A stretch of DNA of 9,707 nucleotides from NCBI GenBank assembly GCA_900541315.1, contig UQJF01000119.1, forward strand, positions 1-9,707, in the 5' to 3' direction. Positions 1 through 5,876 of the stretch are shown here, one piece after another. A program made the position numbers and the translations under genes. Source of the stretch: an uncultured Clostridium sp. Its GTDB lineage: Bacteria; Bacillota; Clostridia; Lachnospirales; Lachnospiraceae. Position 1 is the stretch's first letter, and every line of letters begins with the position of its first letter. Under the pieces are notes generated by a model. It saw nothing but the letters and a program-made list of their open reading frames with translations. It had not been told where the DNA came from and made no database searches.

Positions 1-2
1 TT

Positions 3-311
3 GATGATGACAGCTTTTGCCGCTATGTGATACAGCAGGACATAAACAAGATAGCTCTTGACCTGCGGGAAACACATAAGGACGATTTTTTCAGCGTCCC
101 GGAGGACAACCCGCTGGAAGATTTTTTGCAGACCGCCGAGGAAACCGCCAGTCCAGACAGCGACCCGGAGCAAGCAGCTTTGGTGTTTATCTGTAAGCGG
201 CTCAAATTGAATTTGAAAAAGCTGTCCGAGGAAGAAAAGAAGTGGCTGAAGAAGATTGCACAGAAGTCAGACTTGCTGAAAAATCCAAAGCCCCAGAGGG
301 GGAGAAAGTAA
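3..311 (+). CDS. C-terminal fragment of an unidentified mobile-element protein
   Basis: The reading frame is open from the window edge to a TAA at 309-311, so this is the last 102 residues of a longer gene. A GTG at 27 has no ribosome binding site and is unlikely to be the start. The fragment is hydrophilic: an acidic middle (EDNPLEDF, about residue 40; SPDSDPEQAA further on) is followed by a lysine-rich tail (LKKLSEEEKKWLKKIAQ) ending in a basic PQRGRK. The DPEQAAL...LSEEE pattern faintly recalls the linker and region 4 of short sigma-70-like proteins found on conjugative elements, but no helix-turn-helix can be confirmed and the resemblance may be chance. It lies next to element-like non-coding DNA, so a mobile-element origin is likely. 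I do not recognise the family. Confidence 0.55.
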   Translation, partial: DDDSFCRYVIQQDINKIALDLRETHKDDFFSVPEDNPLEDFLQTAEETASPDSDPEQAALVFICKRLKLNLKKLSEEEKKWLKKIAQKSDLLKNPKPQRGRK

Positions 312-355
312 GAGCGCGACAAATCACAATTTAGGCTTGGAGAGGAATCCTTCAA

Positions 356-700
356 ATGAAAGAAAAAATAAATGGATTTTTAATAGAAAATGCTATTTCT
401 ATTTTTGCTGTAGGAGATACAGTTGAAAATATATTTCAGTTACATTATGGAGTAACAAAATGCAGTTCAAATGATTTATTCAAGCAACTGATAGAATATG
501 GAAGTGTAGCCACATTGAATGAGTTTTGTGAAGGTCAATTAATGCCTCAAATTTTTTCGCAAGGAAAAACAAAAGCAATATTATGCAAACCAACTAAAAA
601 TAAGATAGTAATATTATTCTTGGAATCTGAATTAAATGCTAAAGAAAATTATACGAAAGCAATAGACCTTGATTTGAAAGTTAAAACACTATTTGAATGA
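356..700 (+). CDS. Small AT-rich orphan protein, function unknown
   Basis: This is a complete 114-residue frame with ATG at 356 and a GGAGAGG ribosome binding site at 339-345, about 10 bases upstream. It encodes a soluble, mixed alpha/beta-looking protein with no signal peptide or membrane segment. The order is a helix-like start (KINGFLIENAISIF), a polar middle, then a hydrophobic strand-like block (KNKIVILFLESE, about residues 82-93) and a charged helical tail. The layout loosely resembles a roadblock/LC7-type fold, but no diagnostic motif is visible and I assign no function. Its base composition is clearly more AT-rich than the GC-rich DNA on both sides. Together with its place between an element gene and the oriT-like region, this suggests a cargo gene acquired by the mobile element. 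Confidence 0.6.
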   Translation: MKEKINGFLIENAISIFAVGDTVENIFQLHYGVTKCSSNDLFKQLIEYGSVATLNEFCEGQLMPQIFSQGKTKAILCKPTKNKIVILFLESELNAKENYTKAIDLDLKVKTLFE

Positions 701-729
701 TTTAAAACTATAAATTTATCGAGGAGATA

Positions 730-810
730 GCAAAGCCAGCCGAGCCAGTCAACGGTCAAGATGAACGGCGCATTTCATGCGCCGCCGTTGACAGCCTCGC
801 CCGTCTTTGC
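730..810. repeat. Large nested inverted repeat
   Basis: Three nested arm pairs fold this stretch. GCAAAG at 730-735 pairs with CTTTGC at 805-810. GTCAACGG at 748-755 pairs with CCGTTGAC at 785-792. CGGCGCAT at 766-773 pairs with ATGCGCCG at 777-784 around a 3-base TTC loop. CGAG at 741-744 can also pair with CTCG at 796-799. The result is a long branched hairpin. No T-run follows, so it is not a simple terminator. Confidence 0.7.
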
Positions 811-812
811 TG

Positions 813-857
813 ATGGGTAATCAAGGCGGGAAAGCCCTAAAATGGCTTCCCACCCAT
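813..857. repeat. Nested hairpin
   Basis: ATGGGT at 813-818 pairs with ACCCAT at 852-857. Inside it GGGAAAGCC at 828-836 pairs with GGCTTCCC at 844-851 with one bulged A. It follows directly on the 730-810 structure. Confidence 0.6.
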
Positions 858-910
858 TTCAATTTTGAAAAGAAAATCCGTCTGCTTTTTCGTAAGTGTG
901 GCTATCTGTC

Positions 911-997
911 TGGGACACTTTGTCCCATAGTTCGGCGCAGGACGAGGGACGGGGGCTTTCATATACGCCCTGTCTGCTGATGAAACCAGTCCTGCGC
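911..997. repeat. Perfect small hairpin plus long-range inverted repeat
   Basis: TGGGACA at 911-917 and TGTCCCA at 921-927 form a perfect 7-bp stem with a CTT loop. Just beyond, GCGCAGGAC at 935-943 is the exact reverse complement of GTCCTGCGC at 989-997, 45 bases apart. Confidence 0.6.
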
Positions 998-1106
998 TTG
1001 CGGCTCCACGCCACGCAATCACAGCCCTGTTTTCCTGCCGTTTCAAATGCCCTTGCCCTCCCTGGTGGCAACCGCATTTTCGCAGCAACGCCGACAGAGC
1101 GTATAA

Positions 1107-1157
1107 CACACTACACTTTGCAAGCAAAGTCGTGTGCCAAGGGGCAAGCCCCTTTGG
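1107..1157. other. Putative origin of transfer (oriT) hairpin pair
   Basis: Two hairpins sit back to back. The first has arms CACAC...ACTTTGC (1107-1121) and GCAAAGT-C-GTGTG (1124-1136), with a two-base AA loop and a small bulge. The second has arms CCAAGGGGC (1137-1145) and GCCCCTTTGG (1148-1157), again with an AA loop and one bulged T. Paired short hairpins next to a nick site are a common oriT layout in mobilizable elements of Firmicutes. The oriT assignment rests on layout and general resemblance; I cannot place a nick site. Confidence 0.4.
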
Positions 1158-1164
1158 AACCCCT

Positions 1165-1230
1165 GACAACAAAACAGGCTGAATATCCCGCACTTTCCCG
1201 GTGCTTGATACTCAGCCTTTATTTGTTGTC
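1165..1230. repeat. Long near-perfect inverted repeat
   Basis: The left arm at 1165-1187 starts GACAACAAA and continues AGGCTGAATATC. It pairs with the right arm at 1207-1230 (GATACTCAGCCT, then TTTGTTGTC) with one mismatch and a small bulge, for about 21 paired bases. Inside the 19-base loop, GCAC and GTGC can add a short inner stem. No T-run follows the right arm. The repeat lies 40-50 bp from the proposed element/chromosome junction and may be part of the transfer origin or an element end. Confidence 0.65.
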
Positions 1231-1279
1231 AGCAGCCCCCGTTTCGTGGTCTGCGTGTAGTTCCTTGTAAACTGACCTA

Positions 1280-2125
1280 ATGCTCCTTGCAAAGCGACTT
1301 TCCATTCCCCTTACAAAGGCAACAAAAACTGCCGAAAAGATTTCTGAAGGAAATTATCAGATCCGATATGGTTCAGATAAAGCCAATACAACTGCACTGG
1401 AACTGGCACAGCTTGGTCAGGCTATTGACCATATGGCTGAAAATCTTGAAAAACAGGAAGAAGTCCGCAGACAGCTAACCTCCGACGTAGCCCATGAACT
1501 GCGCACACCGGTGGCAAATGTATCTTCCCAACTGGAAGCCATGATCGAGGAAGTATGGGAACCTACAAAAGAGCGGCTTCAAATCTGCTATGATGAACTT
1601 TGCCGGATCTCCGGTATCATTTCTGATCTGGAAAAACTGCGCCAGCTCGAAGCTTCCAATATGGTTCTGGAGAAAGAACCTGTCAACCTTTTAGAACTGT
1701 CTCGGGCAGTAAAAACTGCTTTTGAGCCGGAACTGGCAAAAAATAAACTCACCTGCACAGTAACAGGTGAGCCTGCTACTATCTCCGGAGATCAGAAACG
1801 CCTCCACCAGGTGATCTTCAACCTGATATCCAATGCTGTTAAATATTCTACCGAAAACGGCCAGATCCTGATAGATATCCACAATTTAGGCAAAAACGTG
1901 CAGCTGACCGTCAAAGACCAGGGTATCGGCATCCCTAAAGAAGATATTCCTCTGATCTTTGAACGCTTCTACCGCACCGACCGCTCCCGCAACCGCAAAA
2001 CCGGCGGTGCAGGCATTGGACTTACTATCACAAAAACCATTGTACTGGCTCATGGTGGGAGTATTTCTGTGGAAAGTGTGGAAGGGTGCGGAAGTTGCTT
2101 TACAGTCGTATTGCCGAAAAACTAA
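1280..2125 (+). pseudogene. 5'-truncated sensor histidine kinase (HAMP-HisKA-HATPase remainder)
   Basis: The 281-residue frame holds the cytoplasmic half of an OmpR/PhoR-class membrane histidine kinase. A HAMP segment covers residues 5-60 (RLSIPLTKATKTAEKISEGNY). The phosphoacceptor box AHELRTP has His72, the N box is NLISNAVKYS (181-190), G1 is DQGIGI (213-218), the F box is FERFYR, and G2 is GGAGIGL (242-248). All catalytic motifs are intact. Both transmembrane helices and the extracellular sensor, normally about 150-200 residues, are absent. The frame closes upstream at a TAA (1268-1270), and no ribosome binding site precedes the ATG. The break coincides with the edge of the mobile-element DNA, so insertion probably split the gene, with the 5' half beyond the far end of the element. 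Any expression would give an unanchored, signal-blind kinase. The partner response regulator is not in the window. Confidence 0.85.
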
Positions 2126-2134
2126 ATCCCACTT

Positions 2135-2431
2135 TTATTTATTCTGGCACTGATGTTCCCCACAGTGATGCTCTCCGCAGGAATATCCCTCTCCATGCTC
2201 ATGATGGGTGCAGTGCACATCCGGGTTATAGTCTAATTTTCCTTCTGCATATGCTTTTACTGTCTCATCTGCATCACTGCTTACACCGCCAAACAACTTA
2301 ATACCTACACCAGCCAGTGCGCCATGGCCCTGACCATTGATATCAACTACTTGTGTCTTTACGATCTGACCGTTTTCCACATCATACAGTTTAAACTGCT
2401 CTGTGTGTCCAAAATGCTGAAAAATACTTCC
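2135..2431 (-). pseudogene. Degraded NifX/NifB-family iron-molybdenum-cluster-binding protein
   Basis: From 2431 downward the frame matches the small clostridial dinitrogenase-cofactor-type family: GSIFQHFGHTEQFKLYDVENG, then VVDINGQGHGALAG, then GIKLFGGVSSDAD, and a His/Cys-rich tail (HCTHHEHGE...CGEHHCGEHQC). Two things are broken. The usual MKIAVTYENG-like start is missing: the frame runs on into the neighbouring terminator hairpin and offers only a GTG (2486-2488) with no ribosome binding site. Also, GHGALAG is joined almost directly to VGIKLFGG near 2308/2309. As I recall the family, about 25 residues normally lie there, including a glycine-rich CGGIGGGA-type block, so an in-frame deletion has removed the core. 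Intact members bind or carry Fe-S/Mo-type clusters. It converges with the kinase remnant, 9 bp between stop codons. Confidence 0.75.
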
Positions 2432-2478
2432 AATTTGTCTGGCGGAGCTGTCGGCCCTTTTACAGCTACCGATACAGC

Positions 2479-2520
2479 AAAAAGCCACCGGAAAAAGCTT
2501 TTACACTTCTTCCGGTGGCT
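2479..2520 (-). terminator. Rho-independent terminator of the Hsp20 gene
   Basis: A perfect 11-bp stem (AGCCACCGGAA at 2483-2493 with TTCCGGTGGCT at 2510-2520) is followed on the minus strand by TTTTT (2483-2479). It lies about 57 bases past the Hsp20 stop codon. Confidence 0.9.
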
Positions 2521-2576
2521 CTCATTTATAATCTTATGATCTTATTTAGTTGACCAGCTCCCGCTCTCTGTTCCCA

Positions 2577-3041
2577 TTAACCTTCAATAGAAACATACTT
2601 CTTCTGCTCTACTGACGGCTTTGCTTCCTTCTTCGGTACAAACAGCTTCAGGATACCATGTTTGAACTCGCCCTTGATGTCTTCCTCTGTGATGTCTTCA
2701 CCTACATAGAAGCTTCTCTCACAGGATCCTGCGTAACGCTCTTTACGGATGTAACGACCGGATTTCTTATCCTGTTCGTCTTTATCAAGTCCCTTGGCTG
2801 CACTGATAGTCATATAACCATTCTCCAGGGATACCTTGATCTCATCTTTTGTAAATCCAGGCAGATCCATTTCCAGCTCATAACCGCCTTCTGTTTCCTT
2901 GATATCAGTCTTCATCAGGTTCTTGCCTCTGCGGCCGTACAGCTTCTTTTCTACATTGCTTTCTGCGTTATCATCGAAAAATGGAAAATCCTTCATAAAG
3001 TTATCAAATAAATCTTCTCCAAAAATACTAGGCATTAACAT
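2577..3041 (-). CDS. Small heat-shock protein, Hsp20/alpha-crystallin family
   Basis: This 154-residue ATP-independent holdase chaperone binds unfolding proteins in the cytoplasm as an oligomer. A short N-terminal arm rich in Phe (FGEDLFDNFMKDFPFFDD, residues 7-24) precedes an alpha-crystallin domain at about 42-137. That domain contains the family marks MDLPGF (58-63) and GILKLFVPK (129-137). The C-terminal tail is short and charged. Length and layout are normal for the Hsp18/Hsp20 proteins of clostridia. The start at 3041 is supported by AGGAGAG at 3049-3055. The gene is monocistronic, with its own promoter, CIRCE operator and terminator, so it is probably under HrcA repression and induced by heat. 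Confidence 0.95.
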   Translation of the reverse strand: MLMPSIFGEDLFDNFMKDFPFFDDNAESNVEKKLYGRRGKNLMKTDIKETEGGYELEMDLPGFTKDEIKVSLENGYMTISAAKGLDKDEQDKKSGRYIRKERYAGSCERSFYVGEDITEEDIKGEFKHGILKLFVPKKEAKPSVEQKKYVSIEG

Positions 3042-3191
3042 AAGTCATCTCTCCTTTTTCTAAACTCTCTATGATCTATTTTACTTGTTATCTTTTGGAA
3101 CCGGGGATGTTCGGAAACCTTCCGGAACCTTTGGCATCTTACTTCTTTGCCTCTTTGTTCCTTTCTGTTTCCCTTCCTTTGTTCTAGATGT

Positions 3192-3220
3192 AATATAACA
3201 CTCATTATTAGCAGTGTCAA
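3192..3220 (-). promoter_or_regulatory. Sigma-A promoter of the Hsp20 gene
   Basis: On the minus strand TTGACA (3220-3215) is followed after exactly 17 bases by TATATT (3197-3192). Transcription should start near 3185, giving a leader of about 140 nt before the ATG at 3041. The -35 box overlaps the CIRCE spacer and right arm. Confidence 0.85.
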
Positions 3221-3234
3221 GAGGTGAGTGCTAA
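3208..3234 (-). promoter_or_regulatory. CIRCE operator (HrcA binding site)
   Basis: Read on the minus strand, the left arm TTAGCACTC (3234-3226) matches the CIRCE consensus exactly. A 9-base spacer follows, then CACTGCTAA (3216-3208), which matches the consensus right arm GAGTGCTAA at 7 of 9 positions. Spacing is canonical and the element overlaps the -35 box, as expected for HrcA repression. Confidence 0.8.
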
Positions 3235-3288
3235 TTATTTTGTGAAGAATTTGTGAACACTACGAGCCATGCAAAATGGCGAAGATAA

Positions 3289-3325
3289 ACGCCCTGCAAG
3301 TTTACTTGCAAAGGCGTCTATTTTT
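3289..3325 (-). terminator. Terminator hairpin downstream of the MATE/kinase operon
   Basis: TGCAAGT at 3295-3301 pairs with ACTTGCA at 3304-3310, and outer arms ACGCC (3289-3293) and GGCGT (3313-3317) extend the stem past a small internal loop. On the minus strand the tail is TTTATCTT. On the plus strand it is CTATTTTT, which is the better T-run, so the hairpin may work in both directions. It lies about 110 bp past the stop codon of the kinase-like gene. Confidence 0.55.
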
Positions 3326-3433
3326 GCTATTTTATAGGGTGATTTTAATAAAAAAGAAATTTGAAAGCCTTATATTTACTGGCTTAAAGATTCTGAGAGA
3401 TTATTATAGAGAATAAGGAGGAACTGAAGGTTC

Positions 3434-4021
3434 TCATTTACTGCATTCCATAATTATCTTCCCGCATCTGTCATATCCAATCTCTGAACTGTTCAGACAC
3501 AACGTATAATTGCTGGCTTTTCCCCAGTTCTGATCCGTATAAAAGTTGTAATTTGCCATACGTCTTTTATCTATGTCTGCCATCATTTTAACAGCTTCCT
3601 GCTCTCCTACATTGTATAAATGGGTGATACGCTGTATTTTTTCCGGCATATCCCCATGAATAAATACATTCAGCACATCGTCCCGGTCTTTCAGGATAAA
3701 ATCAGCATTTCTTCCAATGATCACACAGGGCTCCTTCCCAGCCAAATCTAAAATAACTTTTCTCTGTGCCTCATACACCATATCCTCCACTGATTTTCCT
3801 GTAATATCACGTCCTACAAGTGCATATGCAAATAATCCTTTCTTCGGAGACAGCTCTGCTTTTTCCTGGATGTAATCTGGAGACAAACCTGACTCTTCTG
3901 CAATATGATTAATGATGTTTTTATCATAATAGGCTATTCCCAGTTTCTTTGCTACTTCTTCACCGATAAAACGTCCACCGCTTCCAAATTCCCTGCTGAT
4001 CGTAATGATTTTTTTTGCCAT
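3434..4021 (-). CDS. Cytidylate-kinase-like family protein
   Basis: This 195-residue P-loop protein matches the Cytidylate_kin2-type family. The N-terminal SREFGSGGRFIGEEVA (residues 9-24) is the family's glycine-rich nucleotide-binding loop, which lacks the usual GKS/T lysine. CVIIGRNADFIL (99-110) is the second conserved strand, and DKRRMANYNFYTDQNWG (151-167) is an arginine-bearing lid-like segment. Phosphate transfer to a nucleotide is assumed from the fold; the natural substrate of these proteins is not established, and it should not be read as housekeeping cmk. The ATG at 4021 has an AAGGAGG site at 4036-4030 that overlaps the stop codon of the upstream MATE gene, 13 bp away. The two are therefore co-transcribed and probably translationally coupled. 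Confidence 0.85.
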   Translation of the reverse strand: MAKKIITISREFGSGGRFIGEEVAKKLGIAYYDKNIINHIAEESGLSPDYIQEKAELSPKKGLFAYALVGRDITGKSVEDMVYEAQRKVILDLAGKEPCVIIGRNADFILKDRDDVLNVFIHGDMPEKIQRITHLYNVGEQEAVKMMADIDKRRMANYNFYTDQNWGKASNYTLCLNSSEIGYDRCGKIIMECSK

Positions 4022-4034
4022 TTCCAGTTCCTCC

Positions 4035-5402
4035 TTAACCTAAAACATTAACCTTATTTTTTCTGATTTTCTTTAAAAATACATATCCAACCAGACATGC
4101 GATCACTTCAGTGACCGGAAATGCCCACCAGATCAGTGAAATTCCCACCTTGCCATTTCTGACAAGCAATGAAAAGATTCCCGCCAATGGCAATATGATG
4201 ATAAGCTGTCTCAAAAGTGAAATAACCAGTGATTCCAAGCCGCCATCTAATGCCTGATAAATTCCCTGATAGGCAACGTTGATCCCGGCAAACAGAAAAC
4301 TGACAGAGATCACTCTCATTGCGCCGATAAAATATTCTCTTGACTGTCCTGCATTAAACAACGTTGCAAATGCCCCAGGGAAAATCTCTGTGATCCCAAT
4401 TCCCAGGATCATTAATGCAATGGTATAGATCAGGCCATATTTGATCCCATCCTGAATTCTCTTTTTATTTCTCATTCCATATGCAAATGCAAGGATGGGA
4501 GTGATCGCATCCCTCAGACCAAAGGCAAGGAAGAGAACGAACTGCTGGACCTTATAAAACAATCCATAAGCTGTCTGCGCTGACGGATTGAATTTCAGGA
4601 TCAGATTCATTACATAAACCATAATGGACATCAAAGCCTGCGCAATAATTGCCGGAAGTCCGATTGCATAGATTTCTTTTATAACACCGGCATCCGGCTT
4701 CATATATTTCACTCCATGCCTGAATTCCCTATTCAGTCTTATATGAAAGATAAGCAGCAATACTGCTGATGCTACCTGGCCAATTACAGTTGCGTAGGCT
4801 GCACCTTCCACTCCCATTTCGGGACAAGGTCCAATACCATAGATCATGACCGGATCAAGGATAATATTTACAACAGCTCCAACTACCTGGCCAATTGTTG
4901 AATAAAGGGAACGCCCCGTTGCCTGTAATAACTTTTCAAATAAAGAAAAGAAAATAATACCAAAAGAGAGCACGCAGCATATCCTCAGATAGCTGACTCC
5001 CATTTCCATTACTTCTGCATCAACTGTCTGTGATGAAATATATGCTCTCACACCAAAGATGCCAAACAATAAACATACTACATAAATGATCACACCAAGA
5101 AACAGGCTGTTTCCTGCTACCTTTGCGGCTTTTTTACTGTTCCCCTGTCCCAGTGTCCTTGCAAGAAGCGCATTTGTTCCTACACCTGTTCCGATCCCCA
5201 CTGCCACCATAAGCATCTGCACCGGAAATACCAGGGTCAGTGCATTTAATGCCGCTTCACTGCCCACTCTCATATTTCCTACAAATGCGCTGTCTACAAT
5301 GTTATAGACCGCCTGCAATGCCATGGATAAGATCATAGGGATCCCCATCTGGATCATCAGCTTATTCACCGGCATATCTTTCATCTTGTTACTTTCTGCC
5401 AT
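4035..5402 (-). CDS. MATE-family multidrug/cation efflux transporter (MepA-like)
   Basis: This 455-residue inner-membrane antiporter has the twelve-helix MATE layout in two homologous halves (about residues 12-170 and 235-400). The N-terminus [20 protein letters not shown], then [12 protein letters not shown] (about 31-42) and the following helices are typical of the MepA branch. That branch exports cationic drugs and related organic cations in exchange for Na+ or H+. The length is normal and no break is seen. The ATG at 5402 has a GAGAGGAG ribosome binding site about 10 bases upstream. The gene heads an operon with the kinase-like gene. Its 180-base leader begins with a strong promoter and two tandem structured terminators, so expression is probably controlled by transcription attenuation. 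The substrate is unknown. Confidence 0.9.
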   Translation of the reverse strand: MAESNKMKDMPVNKLMIQMGIPMILSMALQAVYNIVDSAFVGNMRVGSEAALNALTLVFPVQMLMVAVGIGTGVGTNALLARTLGQGNSKKAAKVAGNSLFLGVIIYVVCLLFGIFGVRAYISSQTVDAEVMEMGVSYLRICCVLSFGIIFFSLFEKLLQATGRSLYSTIGQVVGAVVNIILDPVMIYGIGPCPEMGVEGAAYATVIGQVASAVLLLIFHIRLNREFRHGVKYMKPDAGVIKEIYAIGLPAIIAQALMSIMVYVMNLILKFNPSAQTAYGLFYKVQQFVLFLAFGLRDAITPILAFAYGMRNKKRIQDGIKYGLIYTIALMILGIGITEIFPGAFATLFNAGQSREYFIGAMRVISVSFLFAGINVAYQGIYQALDGGLESLVISLLRQLIIILPLAGIFSLLVRNGKVGISLIWWAFPVTEVIACLVGYVFLKKIRKNKVNVLG

Positions 5403-5430
5403 TTTGTTTTAACTCCTCTCTTTTTGGCAC

Positions 5431-5491
5431 AAAAAAAGTGCGCACCTTGTCATATAAGCTGGACTTACGCTGACAAGCTACACACTTTTTT
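5431..5491 (-). terminator. Attenuator hairpin B (proximal copy) in the MATE leader
   Basis: On the minus strand a 14-bp stem (5485-5472 with 5451-5438; one mismatch, two G-U pairs) ends in seven T residues (5437-5431). The top of the stem encloses AGC, an inner hairpin GTAAG-TCCAG-CTTAT, and AT. A-run and T-run flank the two arms, so it could terminate in either direction. It lies about 30 bases before the MATE ATG, where it would block readthrough unless refolded. Confidence 0.75.
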
Positions 5492-5576
5492 CATGGCAAA
5501 TATTCTATTATTCTATTTTAACAAAATAAAAACGAGCAGCATGTAAACTGGATTTACGCTCACCTGCTACTCGTTC
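5438..5576 (-). promoter_or_regulatory. Candidate tandem riboswitch/attenuator upstream of MATE operon
   Basis: The leader has two copies of a compact fold about 45 nt long, 46 bases apart, each merged with an intrinsic terminator. Conservation is confined to the inner hairpin and its AGC/AT flanks, while the outer stems keep pairing but not sequence. That pattern is expected of a ligand-binding or protein-binding RNA. Guanidine-sensing riboswitches, including the class once called the mepA motif, are known upstream of MATE genes in clostridia. I cannot confirm that this leader matches that consensus. Confidence 0.5.
5523..5574 (-). terminator. Attenuator hairpin A (distal copy) in the MATE leader
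   Basis: On the minus strand a perfect 10-bp stem (ACGAGTAGCA at 5574-5565 with TGCTGCTCGT at 5541-5532, one G-U) is followed by TTTTATTTT. The stem encloses an inner hairpin GTAAA-TCCAG-TTTAC preceded by AGC. The same inner motif, AGC-GTAAR-TCCAG-YTTAY-AT, recurs in hairpin B, while the outer stems differ in sequence. The stem starts at the predicted transcription start. Confidence 0.75.
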
Positions 5577-5582
5577 GTTGTA

Positions 5583-5611
5583 ATTATATTTCCTGTTTTT
5601 CAAAAAGTCAA
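5583..5611 (-). promoter_or_regulatory. Sigma-A promoter of the MATE operon
   Basis: On the minus strand TTGACT (5611-5606), a 17-base spacer and a perfect TATAAT (5588-5583) predict a start near 5576, two bases before attenuator A. Confidence 0.85.
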
Positions 5612-5685
5612 ACAAAATTTTTCTGGCATTTTCTCTTTATGAACCATTTATGATAATGTCCTAATATACCACAAGGAAAACGATA

Positions 5686-5837
5686 TCACTGTAAGTCATC
5701 CCAGCTGACAGCTGCGATGAAATGTCCCACAGGACCTATAGTGCCAAAAGCATTATTTGTACAAAATCACATGCTACCGTGATGATCAGACCACCGCCTA
5801 TAAGGATAAGCACTACCGGCAGACTCTCCCATAACGA
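5686..5837 (-). other. Possible degraded coding remnant
   Basis: Between the MATE promoter and the aminotransferase stop, two short overlapping minus-strand frames have protein-like content. One (5837-5736) contains a membrane-like stretch LPVVLILIGGGLIITVAC. The other (5766-5686) reads GTIGPVGHFIAAVSWDDLQ before a stop. A single frameshift near 5765 would join them. Neither has a start codon with a ribosome binding site. An imperfect inverted repeat (5788-5799 with 5840-5849) overlaps the first. The parent gene, if any, is not recognised. Confidence 0.2.
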
Positions 5838-5876
5838 TCAGGCGGTCTGGTGAAATTCAGGCATTTACCTGTATAT

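Larger units (their letters stand above)
701..1270. mobile_element. Non-coding end region of a conjugative/mobilizable element (oriT-like)
   Basis: About 570 bp carry no credible gene. Open frames on both strands (837-1193 minus, 896-1270 plus) lack ribosome binding sites and give proline/cysteine-rich, non-protein-like translations. The DNA instead contains at least six inverted repeats in a row, listed separately. Such density is typical of origins of transfer and of regions that act as single-stranded DNA in conjugative or mobilizable elements. The right edge falls between about 1231 and 1279, where homology to a chromosomal histidine kinase begins. No relaxase or recombinase gene is inside the window, so the element type is inferred. 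Confidence 0.5.

Noticed and set aside
701..1230. Group II intron
   Set aside because: No domain V/VI-like sequence and no reverse transcriptase gene are visible.
837..1270. Long overlapping open frames on both strands in the element end region
   Set aside because: No ribosome binding sites, odd Cys/Pro-rich composition and overlap with many inverted repeats point to non-coding DNA.
2658..3011. Plus-strand frame opposite the Hsp20 gene
   Set aside because: It is a shadow of a clearly coding minus-strand gene with its own ribosome binding site, promoter and terminator.
3035..3220. Small minus-strand frame in the Hsp20 leader
   Set aside because: It covers the promoter and leader. It begins upstream of the predicted transcription start, so it cannot be translated from that RNA.
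5431..5576. CRISPR-like or insertion-sequence repeat reading of the two similar hairpins
   Set aside because: Only two copies exist, each with its own compensating stem and T-run, positioned exactly after a promoter. RNA attenuation explains them better.
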